From NCBI GenBank assembly GCA_018500075.1, contig JAHBAN010000121.1, positions 1 through 39,819 on the forward strand: DNA of 39,819 nucleotides, given 5' to 3'. The notes beneath the pieces were generated by a model. That model was not told the origin of the DNA and ran no database searches. It saw only the letters and a list, made by a program, of their open reading frames with translations. The translations under genes were made by a program, and so were the position numbers. Shown here in pieces: positions 1-7,087 of the stretch. Source of the DNA: Flavobacteriia bacterium (lineage in GTDB: Bacteria > Bacteroidota > Bacteroidia > Flavobacteriales > Flavobacteriaceae). Position 1 is the stretch's first letter. Every line of letters starts with the position of its first letter.

Positions 1-1
1 A

Positions 2-502
2 TGGTCGGTGTGGGGGGTGTGGTCGGGGCTTGGAGCGCCGGGGCTGGTTCTGCTTGGGCTGTCGCTGATCGGGGGCGGGGTGGCCACAACGGCGGGCGGG
101 GTGAAGCTCTTGCGGGTCTATGCGCTCTATCTCAACGGGCTGCGCGAAATGGAGCGGCTGGTGCATCCCTCTTCGGTTGGCCGCGCCAGCAACCAAAGCC
201 GCCGGATCCGCTCCAAGGGCGCCTATATTGCCTGGATCTTCTTTATGCTCTTTGCGCTCTCTATGGCCTTTGTCACTCTGATCCTGACCTTTACGGGGGT
301 CGGCTTTGAGGAGGCGATTGTCTTGGCGATTGCTGCGCTCTCGACAACCGGACCGCTGGTTCAGGCGGCTCCGGAGACCCCGATCTTACTGGTGCAGTTG
401 AGCGCCGGGGCCAAGCTGACGCTCTGTGCGGCGATGGTTGTGGGGCGGCTTGAGACACTGGCGATCATTGCGCTTTTTAACCCGGCTTTGTGGCGCGGCT
501 GA
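2..502 (+). CDS. trkH: TrkH-family potassium uptake protein, C-terminal fragment
   Basis: This is the C-terminal part of a Trk/Ktr potassium channel subunit, an inner-membrane protein that passes K+ together with the cytosolic TrkA. The reading frame is open from base 2, so the N-terminus lies outside the window. About 166 residues remain of a protein usually near 480-500. The segment GGGVATTAGGVK matches the conserved intramembrane gate region of the third repeat. ALSTTGP fits the pore loop of the last repeat. Hydrophobic helices flank both. The position just before hfq-hflX matches the trkA-trkH-hfq-hflX order known in Rhodobacter-type genomes. I see no convincing terminator between this gene and hfq. 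Confidence 0.88.
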   Translation, partial: WSVWGVWSGLGAPGLVLLGLSLIGGGVATTAGGVKLLRVYALYLNGLREMERLVHPSSVGRASNQSRRIRSKGAYIAWIFFMLFALSMAFVTLILTFTGVGFEEAIVLAIAALSTTGPLVQAAPETPILLVQLSAGAKLTLCAAMVVGRLETLAIIALFNPALWRG

Positions 503-602
503 GGCTCTGAGCGTTGCATGACGTAGAGAGAAGTGAAGCGCGCGCGCAACATATATCGTAGATGCGCGTGTTTTGGGGGTTTAAAGTTCCCGTGCTGCAC
601 GA

Positions 603-637
603 CATAATCAGATATCTACACGGCCGAAGCACGGCCG
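603..637 (+). promoter_or_regulatory. Possible hfq promoter and leader hairpin
   Basis: CATAAT at 603-608 resembles a -10 box, but the -35 hexamer at the right spacing (TTTAAA) is poor. Just downstream, CGGCCG at 621-626 and 632-637 can pair around AAGCA, giving a short GC-rich hairpin in the hfq leader. AAGG near 650-653 could be the ribosome site. The role is inferred; Hfq autoregulates its own mRNA in E. coli, but nothing here proves that. Confidence 0.3.
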
Positions 638-663
638 GAAACTGACAATAAGGCATTAGAACC

Positions 664-903
664 ATGGCTTCCGACCGTCAAAACCTTCAGGATGCGTTCC
701 TGAACCATGTCCGCAAGACGAAGACACCTGTGACAATCTTCCTGATCAATGGCGTGAAGCTGCAGGGCGTGATCACGTGGTTTGACAATTTTTGCGTGCT
801 GTTGCGCCGCGATGGCCAGAGCCAGCTTGTCTATAAACACGCGATCAGCACAATTATGCCAGCGCAACCGATTTCTCTTTATGAGGGTGAAGAAGCTCAG
901 TGA
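664..903 (+). CDS. hfq: RNA chaperone Hfq
   Basis: Hfq is a hexameric Sm-like protein that pairs small RNAs with mRNAs in the cytoplasm. The 79-residue product is near the usual alphaproteobacterial size of 77-82. It opens with an ASDRQNLQDAFLN-type helix, where the Gln and Phe of the proximal RNA face are kept. The Sm1 block follows with FLINGVKLQGVITWFDNF. Sm2 has LVYKHAISTI, including the YKHAIS stretch of the uridine-binding pocket. The C-terminal tail is short and acidic. The stop overlaps the start of hflX by four bases (GTGA), so the two are probably translationally coupled. A candidate sRNA at 17872-17948 in this window would be a natural client to test. Confidence 0.98.
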   Translation: MASDRQNLQDAFLNHVRKTKTPVTIFLINGVKLQGVITWFDNFCVLLRRDGQSQLVYKHAISTIMPAQPISLYEGEEAQ

Positions 904-2177
904 GCGAATATGATCCGGCGCTGACGAGGGCGTGGGTTCTTCACCCCGAAATCCGCAGAGATGACCAGAACCGCACGCCGGCCCATGCGCTCGAAGAGGC
1001 TGTAGCGCTCGGCGAAGCCATGCCAGGGCTTGAAATTGTCGGGTCCGAGGTTGTGAAGCTCAAAAAGCCACACGCAGGAATGCTGTTTGGCAAGGGCAAG
1101 CTTGAAGAAATCAAAGAGCGGCTAGTGGCCGGCGAGGTCGAGCTTGTCTTGATTGACGGGCCGGTCAGCCCTGTTCAGCAGCGCAACCTTGAGAAAAAAT
1201 GGGGCGTCAAAATTCTGGACCGCACCGGTCTTATTCTCGAGATTTTCTCTGACCGTGCCCGCACGCGCGAGGGCGTGTTGCAGGTCGAGATGGCGGCGCT
1301 GAGCTATCAGCGCACGCGGCTTGTCAGAGCCTGGACCCACCTTGAGCGCCAGCGGGGCGGGCTTGGCTTTGTCGGCGGCCCCGGCGAAACCCAGATCGAG
1401 GCGGACCGCCGCGCGATTGATGACCAGCTTGTGCGCTTGCGCCGGCAGCTGTCCAAGGTTGTGAAAACCCGCGAGCTGCACCGCAAGAGCCGCGCCAAAG
1501 TGCCCTATCCGATTGTGGCGCTTGTCGGATATACCAACGCGGGCAAATCAACGCTGTTCAACCGGCTGACGGGGGCGGATGTTTTTGCCAAGGATATGCT
1601 CTTTGCAACGCTTGATCCGACCATGCGCAAAGTCACCTTGGGAGAGTCCGGGCTTGAAGTGATTATGTCGGACACGGTGGGCTTTATCTCGAATTTGCCA
1701 ACCGAGCTTGTGGCGGCGTTCCGGGCGACTTTGGAAGAGGTGCTGAGCGCGGATCTGATTTTGCACGTGCGCGATATTGCCCATCCCGAAAGCGGGGCGC
1801 AGGCCAAAGATGTCACCAAGATTCTTGAAAGCCTCGGGATTGACCCTGTGACGCCGCTCTATGAGGTGCTCAATAAGACCGATCTGCTGGCGCCTGACGA
1901 CAAAGAGGCGATCCAGACACAGGCGGCGCGCAGCGAGACGGTGTTTGCTGTCTCCTCTGTCACGGGGGAGGGGCTTGAGCGCTTGCTTGAGGCGGTGGCA
2001 AATGCGCTTCAATCCAGCGCCAAGACCGAGGCTGTGAGCCTGACGTTTGCGCAAGGCCGCAAGCGGGCCTGGCTCTTTGCGCAAGGGGTTGTCGAGGACG
2101 AGCGCCAGACCGATGAGGGCTATACGCTGAAAGTGAGATGGACAGGCAAGCAGGCCGAGCAATTCGCCCGGCTGTAA
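900..2177 (+). CDS. hflX: GTPase HflX
   Basis: HflX is a ribosome-associated GTPase that splits or rescues stalled 70S ribosomes under stress. The 425-residue length is standard. An N-terminal HflX domain covers about residues 15-195, including the glycine-rich segment GGLGFVGGPGETQIE. The G domain follows, with G1 GYTNAGKST near residue 210, G3 DTVGF near 258 and G4 NKTD near 325. The start is GTG at 900, inside the end of hfq. No better in-frame ATG precedes the conserved N-terminal block, and the overlap suggests coupling. It ends convergently with the penicillin-acylase-family gene, with about 80 bases between them. Confidence 0.95.
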   Translation: MSEYDPALTRAWVLHPEIRRDDQNRTPAHALEEAVALGEAMPGLEIVGSEVVKLKKPHAGMLFGKGKLEEIKERLVAGEVELVLIDGPVSPVQQRNLEKKWGVKILDRTGLILEIFSDRARTREGVLQVEMAALSYQRTRLVRAWTHLERQRGGLGFVGGPGETQIEADRRAIDDQLVRLRRQLSKVVKTRELHRKSRAKVPYPIVALVGYTNAGKSTLFNRLTGADVFAKDMLFATLDPTMRKVTLGESGLEVIMSDTVGFISNLPTELVAAFRATLEEVLSADLILHVRDIAHPESGAQAKDVTKILESLGIDPVTPLYEVLNKTDLLAPDDKEAIQTQAARSETVFAVSSVTGEGLERLLEAVANALQSSAKTEAVSLTFAQGRKRAWLFAQGVVEDERQTDEGYTLKVRWTGKQAEQFARL

Positions 2178-2259
2178 TGCACTCGCCTGTGTTGCTCTGT
2201 GTCATCTGATGTCTCGTGCGGTGCGTGCATTCTGGGCGGCTGTGCGCGCACTCCCACGC

Positions 2260-4743
2260 TCACTTTTGCTTTGGCCTCAGGATGGTTTCGCCCACAGAGG
2301 CCGCGCGCGCGAGGCCTTCATCCAGCGACATGGTGATATATTCCCCGCGCCGCCAGAGCTGTGCGAGATCATCATAGTGGCGCGACAAAGGATGCCCTGA
2401 CTGCCCTGTCGAGGTGATGAAGATGGAACTGTCCGGATCTGTAAAATCATAGACCCCGCGGTAGCCTGCGGCATGGACATTCTGGAACGGCTCGGGGCCT
2501 GTGCCACGGGTGCGGCCACGCATCAGCGTATTGTCCCCGCCCGATGTGCTTTGGCGGATGTTCACAAAGTAGCGCAGGAGCGGAACCTCGCCCAGAACAG
2601 GGTGATCATGGGTCGCCTCATGGGCATCGCCCCAGCGCAGCGCCTCAATCGAGGTGCCATAGACCTCATCGAGCCAGATCAGCGCATCATCCAGCGACAG
2701 ACGGGCGATATCGGCACAGGTTTCTGTTGCCGAGGACTGGATGATGTTGCACCACACGCCGGCGCCCTCAATATCGCGAAACACCCGCTCGATGAACAGC
2801 GGCTCCATATGGGTGAACTCTTCGGCAAGCGGGCCAAGCTCGTCGCGGATGATCCGCTCCTGCAAAAAGCGCATCCAGGCTGCATAGATCAATGGCTCGG
2901 GCAGATGCTCGTTCATGCTGCCGGTCCAGCCGGCCAGCAGATTGAGCGCGATTTGGCGGCGCCGCTCCGGTGTGCCGTCGGGCGCGGCCTCGCCTGTGAA
3001 CCAGAGGTCGGCAGCAACCAGAGGCAGGAGTGTGCGGGCTGTGGCGCTTGTGATATCGAGCTGCGCCTCGACAAAGCTTTCGCGGCTGTGGGCTTTGCGG
3101 CCCTGCATCAGCCGCTGCCAGCGTTGAATGCGCTGGCTGTCGCCCCAGTCATAGGAGACATGAAGCGGGAAGGGGCGCTCTAGCAGTTTGTTGTTTGTAT
3201 TGCCGACAATGCCGCCGGCCGGGCGAATGAACTCGGGGTTGGCGGTAGGTGGGAAATAGCCTTGCCAGCGGTTCTCGGCCAGCCAGCCGCGCGCCGGAAG
3301 GCGGCCTTTGCTCTCGGAGCTGGCCGCGCGTCGCGGCATGGCTCCGATGGTTTTCAGGGCGATATCGGTTTTGTCCGCCAGCGTCAGATTTTGGGAGGGC
3401 GCAATATAGAGCGCACTGGCGGCCAAGGCCTCGTCTATGCTCTGGGCGCGCATGATGCGCAGCGCGGCGCTCATCGAGGTGTCTTTGGGGTCGAGCGCTG
3501 TCCAGGCGAGCGCCGCCACATGGCCCGCCGGCGTCACTGTGCCGACATTGCGAAAGCTTGACGGCAGCACCGGGCCATTCTCGGTGTTGTGGAGGGTCAG
3601 GGTGATCGGCGTTTCGTCCTTGATCTTGATGATCGAGCGCCGCGTCACAAAGGGCTTGAAGCCCTCCGGTGTGCGATATTCCTCGCGGTTGTCGGGGTTG
3701 ATCTCCTCGATGAACACATCCTGATCATCCAGATAGGAGGAGGTCAGGCCCCAGCCGAGGCTTTCACTGCGGCCCACCAGCATCAGCGGCATTCCGGGAA
3801 TGGTGGCGCCGATGATCCCGCCCGAGGAAAGCTCAAGGCGCGCCAGATACCAGATCGCGGGGGCGGTCAGGCCGAGGTGGGGATCATTGGCCAGCAAGGT
3901 GCCCCCAGTGGCCGAGCGCGAGGGGGCTGCGGCCCAGGCATTGGATGCGCCGGCCAGAGCGCGGGGCTGAAAGGGCGAGAGCGGGTGCGCGGGCAAAGCG
4001 GGGGCAGAGCCTGCGTGATGGACAAACCCGGCTTCGGGAAACAGGCTGGCATATTGGGGCAGGGCCGCGAGCCCTGTGCCCGGCATATCCGGCAGCAAAT
4101 CGCGCAGGCGCTGCTCGTCTTTCAACAGAAGCGAGGTGCGGGCGCGCAGGATTTCTTCTTCGGCCTGTCCGGAGAGCTGCACCGCCATAAGCTTGAGAAT
4201 TGCGATGGAATCTTCCGGCCGCCATGGCGATATCGGCGCATTGAAGAGAAACATCTCGGGTGCGCCACGCCCCAGAGCGCTGGCGTTGATCTCGGCAAGG
4301 CGCGCATTGACCCCCGCAGAATAAGCCTCAAGTGCCGCCAGACTGTCTGCGTCCTGCGCCTCAACCGAGCTGCGGGCCAGAGAATAGATGTCAAAGCGGC
4401 GCAACAGCTTGTCCACCGGCAGGGTTGCGGCGCCAAAGACTTCGGACAGACGGCCCTGAGCCGTGCGGCGCATCACCGTCATTTGCCAGAGGCGGTCTTG
4501 GGTATGGGCATAGCCGAGACCAAAGAAAACCGCGGCGTCATCAGACCGGTCTGCAAAGATATGAGGCACATCCGAATGGTCGCGCAAAATCCGGATCTCG
4601 GAGGTCAGACCGGCAACCTCGAGCTGTTTGTTGTAGTCGGGTAAAGAGCGCGAGGCGAGATAATAGACCCCGAGCACGGCCAGCACCGTGAGCACGATCA
4701 AGACCGAGGCTATCCGCAGCAACCACCGAAACACTAAAAGCAT
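2260..4743 (-). CDS. Penicillin acylase family protein (Ntn hydrolase), membrane-anchored
   Basis: This family comprises self-cleaving N-terminal-nucleophile amidohydrolases acting in the periplasm on penicillins, acyl-homoserine lactones or other amides. The 827-residue product starts with one hydrophobic helix (about residues 7-29), an anchor or uncleaved signal. An alpha-chain region follows with SDVPHIFADRSDDAAVFFGL. The likely nucleophile is Ser267 in GASNAWA, the SNxW hallmark where the beta chain begins. NDPHLGL and SLGWGLTSSYLDDQD follow as expected. I chose the ATG at 4743 because AGGGA precedes it; a longer open frame to 4899 would put about 50 extra residues before the anchor. The substrate cannot be told from sequence. 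It is divergent from the dehydrogenase at 4838. Confidence 0.88.
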   Translation of the reverse strand: MLLVFRWLLRIASVLIVLTVLAVLGVYYLASRSLPDYNKQLEVAGLTSEIRILRDHSDVPHIFADRSDDAAVFFGLGYAHTQDRLWQMTVMRRTAQGRLSEVFGAATLPVDKLLRRFDIYSLARSSVEAQDADSLAALEAYSAGVNARLAEINASALGRGAPEMFLFNAPISPWRPEDSIAILKLMAVQLSGQAEEEILRARTSLLLKDEQRLRDLLPDMPGTGLAALPQYASLFPEAGFVHHAGSAPALPAHPLSPFQPRALAGASNAWAAAPSRSATGGTLLANDPHLGLTAPAIWYLARLELSSGGIIGATIPGMPLMLVGRSESLGWGLTSSYLDDQDVFIEEINPDNREEYRTPEGFKPFVTRRSIIKIKDETPITLTLHNTENGPVLPSSFRNVGTVTPAGHVAALAWTALDPKDTSMSAALRIMRAQSIDEALAASALYIAPSQNLTLADKTDIALKTIGAMPRRAASSESKGRLPARGWLAENRWQGYFPPTANPEFIRPAGGIVGNTNNKLLERPFPLHVSYDWGDSQRIQRWQRLMQGRKAHSRESFVEAQLDITSATARTLLPLVAADLWFTGEAAPDGTPERRRQIALNLLAGWTGSMNEHLPEPLIYAAWMRFLQERIIRDELGPLAEEFTHMEPLFIERVFRDIEGAGVWCNIIQSSATETCADIARLSLDDALIWLDEVYGTSIEALRWGDAHEATHDHPVLGEVPLLRYFVNIRQSTSGGDNTLMRGRTRGTGPEPFQNVHAAGYRGVYDFTDPDSSIFITSTGQSGHPLSRHYDDLAQLWRRGEYITMSLDEGLARAASVGETILRPKQK

Positions 4744-4837
4744 GGACCGTCCCTTGTCATATTGCGGGCTTTTGGCTTGCCAATCGGCCCTCTGCCCGAC
4801 ACAAACGATAAGACATTTGAATGCAAGGGGAAAGACT

Positions 4838-5710
4838 ATGGCACAACTCGCTTTTTTGGGACTCGGCGTGATGGGGTATCCGATGGCCGGCCATCTCAAA
4901 GCCGCCGGTCATGATGTTGTGGTCTATAACCGCACCGCTGCCAAGGCAGAGGCCTGGGCCGAAGAGCATGGCGGGCGGGCCGCCCCCACGCCGCGCGCCG
5001 CCGCCGAGGGGGCCGAGTTTGTGATGGCCTGTGTGGGCAATGATGATGATCTGCGCGCCATTTGCCTCGGTGAGTCGGGGGCCTTTGCGGGGCTGGCGGC
5101 GGGAAGCTGTTTTGTCGACCATACCACGGTTTCGGCCAAGGTGACGGCTGAACTCTACGGGCGCGCCAAAGAGATCGGGGTCGGCTTTGTCGATGCGCCG
5201 GTCTCGGGCGGTCAGGCGGGCGCTGAAAACGGCGTACTGTCGGTGATGTGTGGTGGCGATTTGGCCGAGTATGCGCGCGCCGAGCCGATTATGGCGGCCT
5301 ATGCGCGGATCTGTCGGCGGATCGGGGACAGCGGCGCCGGACAGATGACCAAGATGTGCAACCAGATCGCGATTGCCGGTCTGGTTCAGGGCCTCTCGGA
5401 GGCGCTGAATTTTGCCATGGCCGCCGGCTTGGACGGTCAGGATGTTGTGGAAGTGATTTCGCAGGGGGCGGCGGGCAGCTGGCAAATGAGCAACCGCTCT
5501 GACACCATGCTGGCCGGTCAGTTCGAACACGGGTTTGCTGTGGACTGGATGCGCAAGGACCTCGGGATCTGCCTTGAGACGGCCGATCAGATCGGAGCCA
5601 GCCTGCCTGTGACAGCGCTTGTGGACCAGTTTTACAAAGATGTGCAGAAAATGGGCGGGGGCCGTTGGGACACGTCGAGTCTGATCACGCGGTTGAGCCA
5701 GAAGCCCTGA
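4838..5710 (+). CDS. NAD(P)-dependent 3-hydroxyisobutyrate dehydrogenase-like oxidoreductase
   Basis: This is a cytosolic beta-hydroxyacid dehydrogenase of the family that holds 3-hydroxyisobutyrate dehydrogenase, tartronate semialdehyde reductase and imine-reductase-like enzymes. The 290-residue length is typical. The N-terminal Rossmann motif GLGVMGYPMAGHL begins near residue 7. The substrate-binding motif DAPVSGGQAGAENG starts at residue 119. The catalytic lysine is K172 in GAGQMTKMCNQ. The start at 4838 is supported by AAGGGG about eight bases upstream and by its fit to the family N-terminus. The exact substrate is uncertain, because no degradation-pathway partners are adjacent. A short palindrome TTGGC-TT-GCCAA at 4772-4783 lies in the divergent promoter region. 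Confidence 0.88.
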   Translation: MAQLAFLGLGVMGYPMAGHLKAAGHDVVVYNRTAAKAEAWAEEHGGRAAPTPRAAAEGAEFVMACVGNDDDLRAICLGESGAFAGLAAGSCFVDHTTVSAKVTAELYGRAKEIGVGFVDAPVSGGQAGAENGVLSVMCGGDLAEYARAEPIMAAYARICRRIGDSGAGQMTKMCNQIAIAGLVQGLSEALNFAMAAGLDGQDVVEVISQGAAGSWQMSNRSDTMLAGQFEHGFAVDWMRKDLGICLETADQIGASLPVTALVDQFYKDVQKMGGGRWDTSSLITRLSQKP

Positions 5711-5739
5711 GGGATTGCGCCGCCTTCGGCGTCGCCGGG

Positions 5740-5795
5740 CTGGGGGCGTTGCCCCCAGACCCCAGTGCTAACTGGGGGCGTTGCCCCCAGACCCC
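5740..5795 (+). repeat. Tandem palindromic intergenic repeat (REP-like)
   Basis: Two identical 23-base units (5741-5763 and 5773-5795) are separated by nine bases. Each forms the hairpin CTGGGGGCGTTGCCCCCAG (5740-5758 and 5772-5790), with an 8-bp stem and GTT loop. The element follows the dehydrogenase stop and lies between convergent genes. A GGATATTT-type tail follows the second copy. I recall similar GC-rich palindromes in Rhodobacteraceae intergenic regions. It may act as a bidirectional transcription block or mRNA stabiliser; neither is proven. Confidence 0.75.
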
Positions 5796-5835
5796 CAGGA
5801 TATTTCTGGAAAGAAAAAGGAGGTGGGGGAGCGGC

Positions 5836-6165
5836 TTAATGTGTGGTTGTGTTTGAAAAGAGCTGGATCACGGCGATGCCGGCGATGATCAGAGCGAGGC
5901 CTGTGAGGGCGGGGAGGTCGAGTTTTTGTCCGAAGATGGCATAGCCGATGACCGCGATCAGCAGGATGCCAAGCCCAGACCAGAGCGCATAGACGATCCC
6001 GACGGGCATATATTTCAGGGTCAGGGCCATGAAGTAAAAGCTGATAGAATAGCCCAGCACAACCAGCAGAGAGGGCCAGAGGCGGCTGAATTGCTGGCTC
6101 GCCTGCATGGCGGAGGTGGCTATGGTTTCAAAAGCGACGGCAATGGCGAGGTAGAGATAGGGCAT
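5836..6165 (-). CDS. Small multidrug resistance (SMR) family transporter
   Basis: This is a four-helix inner-membrane protein of the EmrE/SugE family, which exports cationic drugs, quaternary ammonium compounds or guanidinium in exchange for protons. The 109-residue length is standard. Glu13 in IAVAFETIATSAM is the essential membrane-buried carboxylate. The WSGLGILLIAVIGYAIFGQ stretch matches helix 3 of EmrE-type members, so EmrE-like is favoured over SugE-like, although the substrate is unknown. AAGGAT upstream of the ATG at 6165 is a good ribosome site. It lies 11 bases after the Lrp-type regulator on the same strand, so the two form a probable operon. Confidence 0.9.
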   Translation of the reverse strand: MPYLYLAIAVAFETIATSAMQASQQFSRLWPSLLVVLGYSISFYFMALTLKYMPVGIVYALWSGLGILLIAVIGYAIFGQKLDLPALTGLALIIAGIAVIQLFSNTTTH

Positions 6166-6176
6166 GGGGTCATCCT

Positions 6177-6635
6177 TTAGAGGGGCAGCTCTGTTGTATC
6201 CTTGATGCTTTCCATCACAAAGCTGGCCGAGACATCCGCCATCGGCACCTCAGCGATCATTTTTTGATAGAGCCTGTCATAGCCCGCCATATCCGCAACA
6301 TGGGCGCGCAGCAGGTAATCCAGATCGCCTGACATCCGAAAGACCCCGGTGATTTCGGGGATCAAGCGCGTTGCGCGGGCAAAATCTGCAGACCAGCCGG
6401 CCGTGTGTTTTTCTGCGCGCACCTGAATATAGACGGTCAGGCCGAGACCGAGCAGTTCTGCGTTTAGCAGGGCGACGCGTTTGCGAATGAGACCGGACTG
6501 CTGCATTTGCTTGATCCGGCGCCAGCAGGCATTGCGCGACAGGCCGACCTCTTGGCTAAGCGTATCAAGGGAGACATCGCACTCGCGCTGAAGCTGGCGC
6601 AGGATTTTGCGGTCTATTTCATCTTGTCCCGTCAT
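6177..6635 (-). CDS. Lrp/AsnC family transcriptional regulator
   Basis: This is a small DNA-binding protein of 152 residues, a typical length for the family. The N-terminal helix-turn-helix is at about residues 5-50, with IDRKILRQLQRECDVSLDTL and GLSRNACWRRIKQM. A C-terminal RAM/ligand domain follows, with the MSGDLDYLLRAHVADM motif. I chose the ATG at 6635 because MTGQDEIDRKIL matches the family start; the frame could extend to a TTG at 6683. No clear Shine-Dalgarno is present at either site. It probably controls the SMR gene 11 bases downstream and itself. The 190-bp region upstream, shared with the DUF6356 gene, is AT-rich near 6681-6700, as Lrp sites often are. Confidence 0.9.
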   Translation of the reverse strand: MTGQDEIDRKILRQLQRECDVSLDTLSQEVGLSRNACWRRIKQMQQSGLIRKRVALLNAELLGLGLTVYIQVRAEKHTAGWSADFARATRLIPEITGVFRMSGDLDYLLRAHVADMAGYDRLYQKMIAEVPMADVSASFVMESIKDTTELPL

Positions 6636-6743
6636 ATGCGGCTTATGGGGGAAAATATCCCGTATGGCAAGGTGATGAGGCAAAATTTGGGATCGTTTGG
6701 CGGATGTGCTCGGCTAGACAGGCGTGAGGTGCTCAAGCCTTCG

Positions 6744-6830
6744 ATGACACAGGTCTTGATGACACTGGTCTCAATGACAGAGGCCGCACCAACATTGGCA
6801 AGAGACGCGGAAACAGGAGCCCCAAGATGA
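6744..6830 (+). CDS. Possible 28-codon leader ORF built on tandem repeats
   Basis: Three imperfect 15-base repeats (6743-6757, 6758-6772, 6773-6787) keep one reading frame. They open a 28-residue ORF whose TGA overlaps the ATG of the DUF6356 gene (ATGA). No good Shine-Dalgarno precedes the first ATG; the second in-frame ATG at 6759 has AGG upstream. It could be a coupled leader peptide or a chance frame within regulatory repeats. Confidence 0.25.
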   Translation: MTQVLMTLVSMTEAAPTLARDAETGAPR

Positions 6831-7027
6831 TTGCGAAGTTATTTCTGAACCATCCAGAGTCAGTCAACGAGAGCTATTGGGCGCATATGCGCTTTGCGCT
6901 CTGGTTTGCAGGGTGGCTGGCATTGGCGGCCGGGGCGGCGCTTGTGCACGCGTTCCTTCCCGCCGCTTTTGAGACAACCGGCAGCCGGATTATCGCCAAG
7001 CTCTATGAGCGGACCCAGAGGCGTTAG
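6827..7027 (+). CDS. DUF6356 family small membrane protein
   Basis: This is a 66-residue protein of unknown function. The pattern FLNHPESVNESYWAHMRFAL followed by a hydrophobic helix (about residues 24-46) and an HAFLPAAFETTGSRII segment matches the DUF6356 family as I recall it from alphaproteobacteria. It is probably a single-pass inner-membrane protein. CAGGAG about eight bases before the ATG at 6827 supports the start. It is divergent from the Lrp-type regulator and convergent with the isocitrate dehydrogenase gene. A tiny upstream ORF overlaps its start by four bases. No function can be assigned. Confidence 0.8.
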   Translation: MIAKLFLNHPESVNESYWAHMRFALWFAGWLALAAGAALVHAFLPAAFETTGSRIIAKLYERTQRR

Positions 7028-7053
7028 GCCCCTCAAACCGTCAAGACAGACGG

Positions 7054-7079
7054 GAGGCGCACCCGCAGGGGCGCACCTC
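7054..7079. terminator. Imperfect hairpin between convergent genes
   Basis: Arms at 7054-7064 and 7068-7079 pair with two mismatches in the 60-base gap between the DUF6356 and isocitrate dehydrogenase stops. There is no T-run on either strand, so an intrinsic terminator is only a possibility. Confidence 0.3.
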
Positions 7080-7087
7080 TCTGAGTA

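Noticed and set aside
540..575. GC-alternating stretch after trkH considered as a terminator.
   Set aside because: Arms are simple CG alternation with a long loop and a short T-run, so pairing is not specific.
3589..4644. A 351-codon open frame opposite the penicillin-acylase-family gene.
   Set aside because: No family features; the opposite strand carries an intact Ntn hydrolase with its nucleophile motif.
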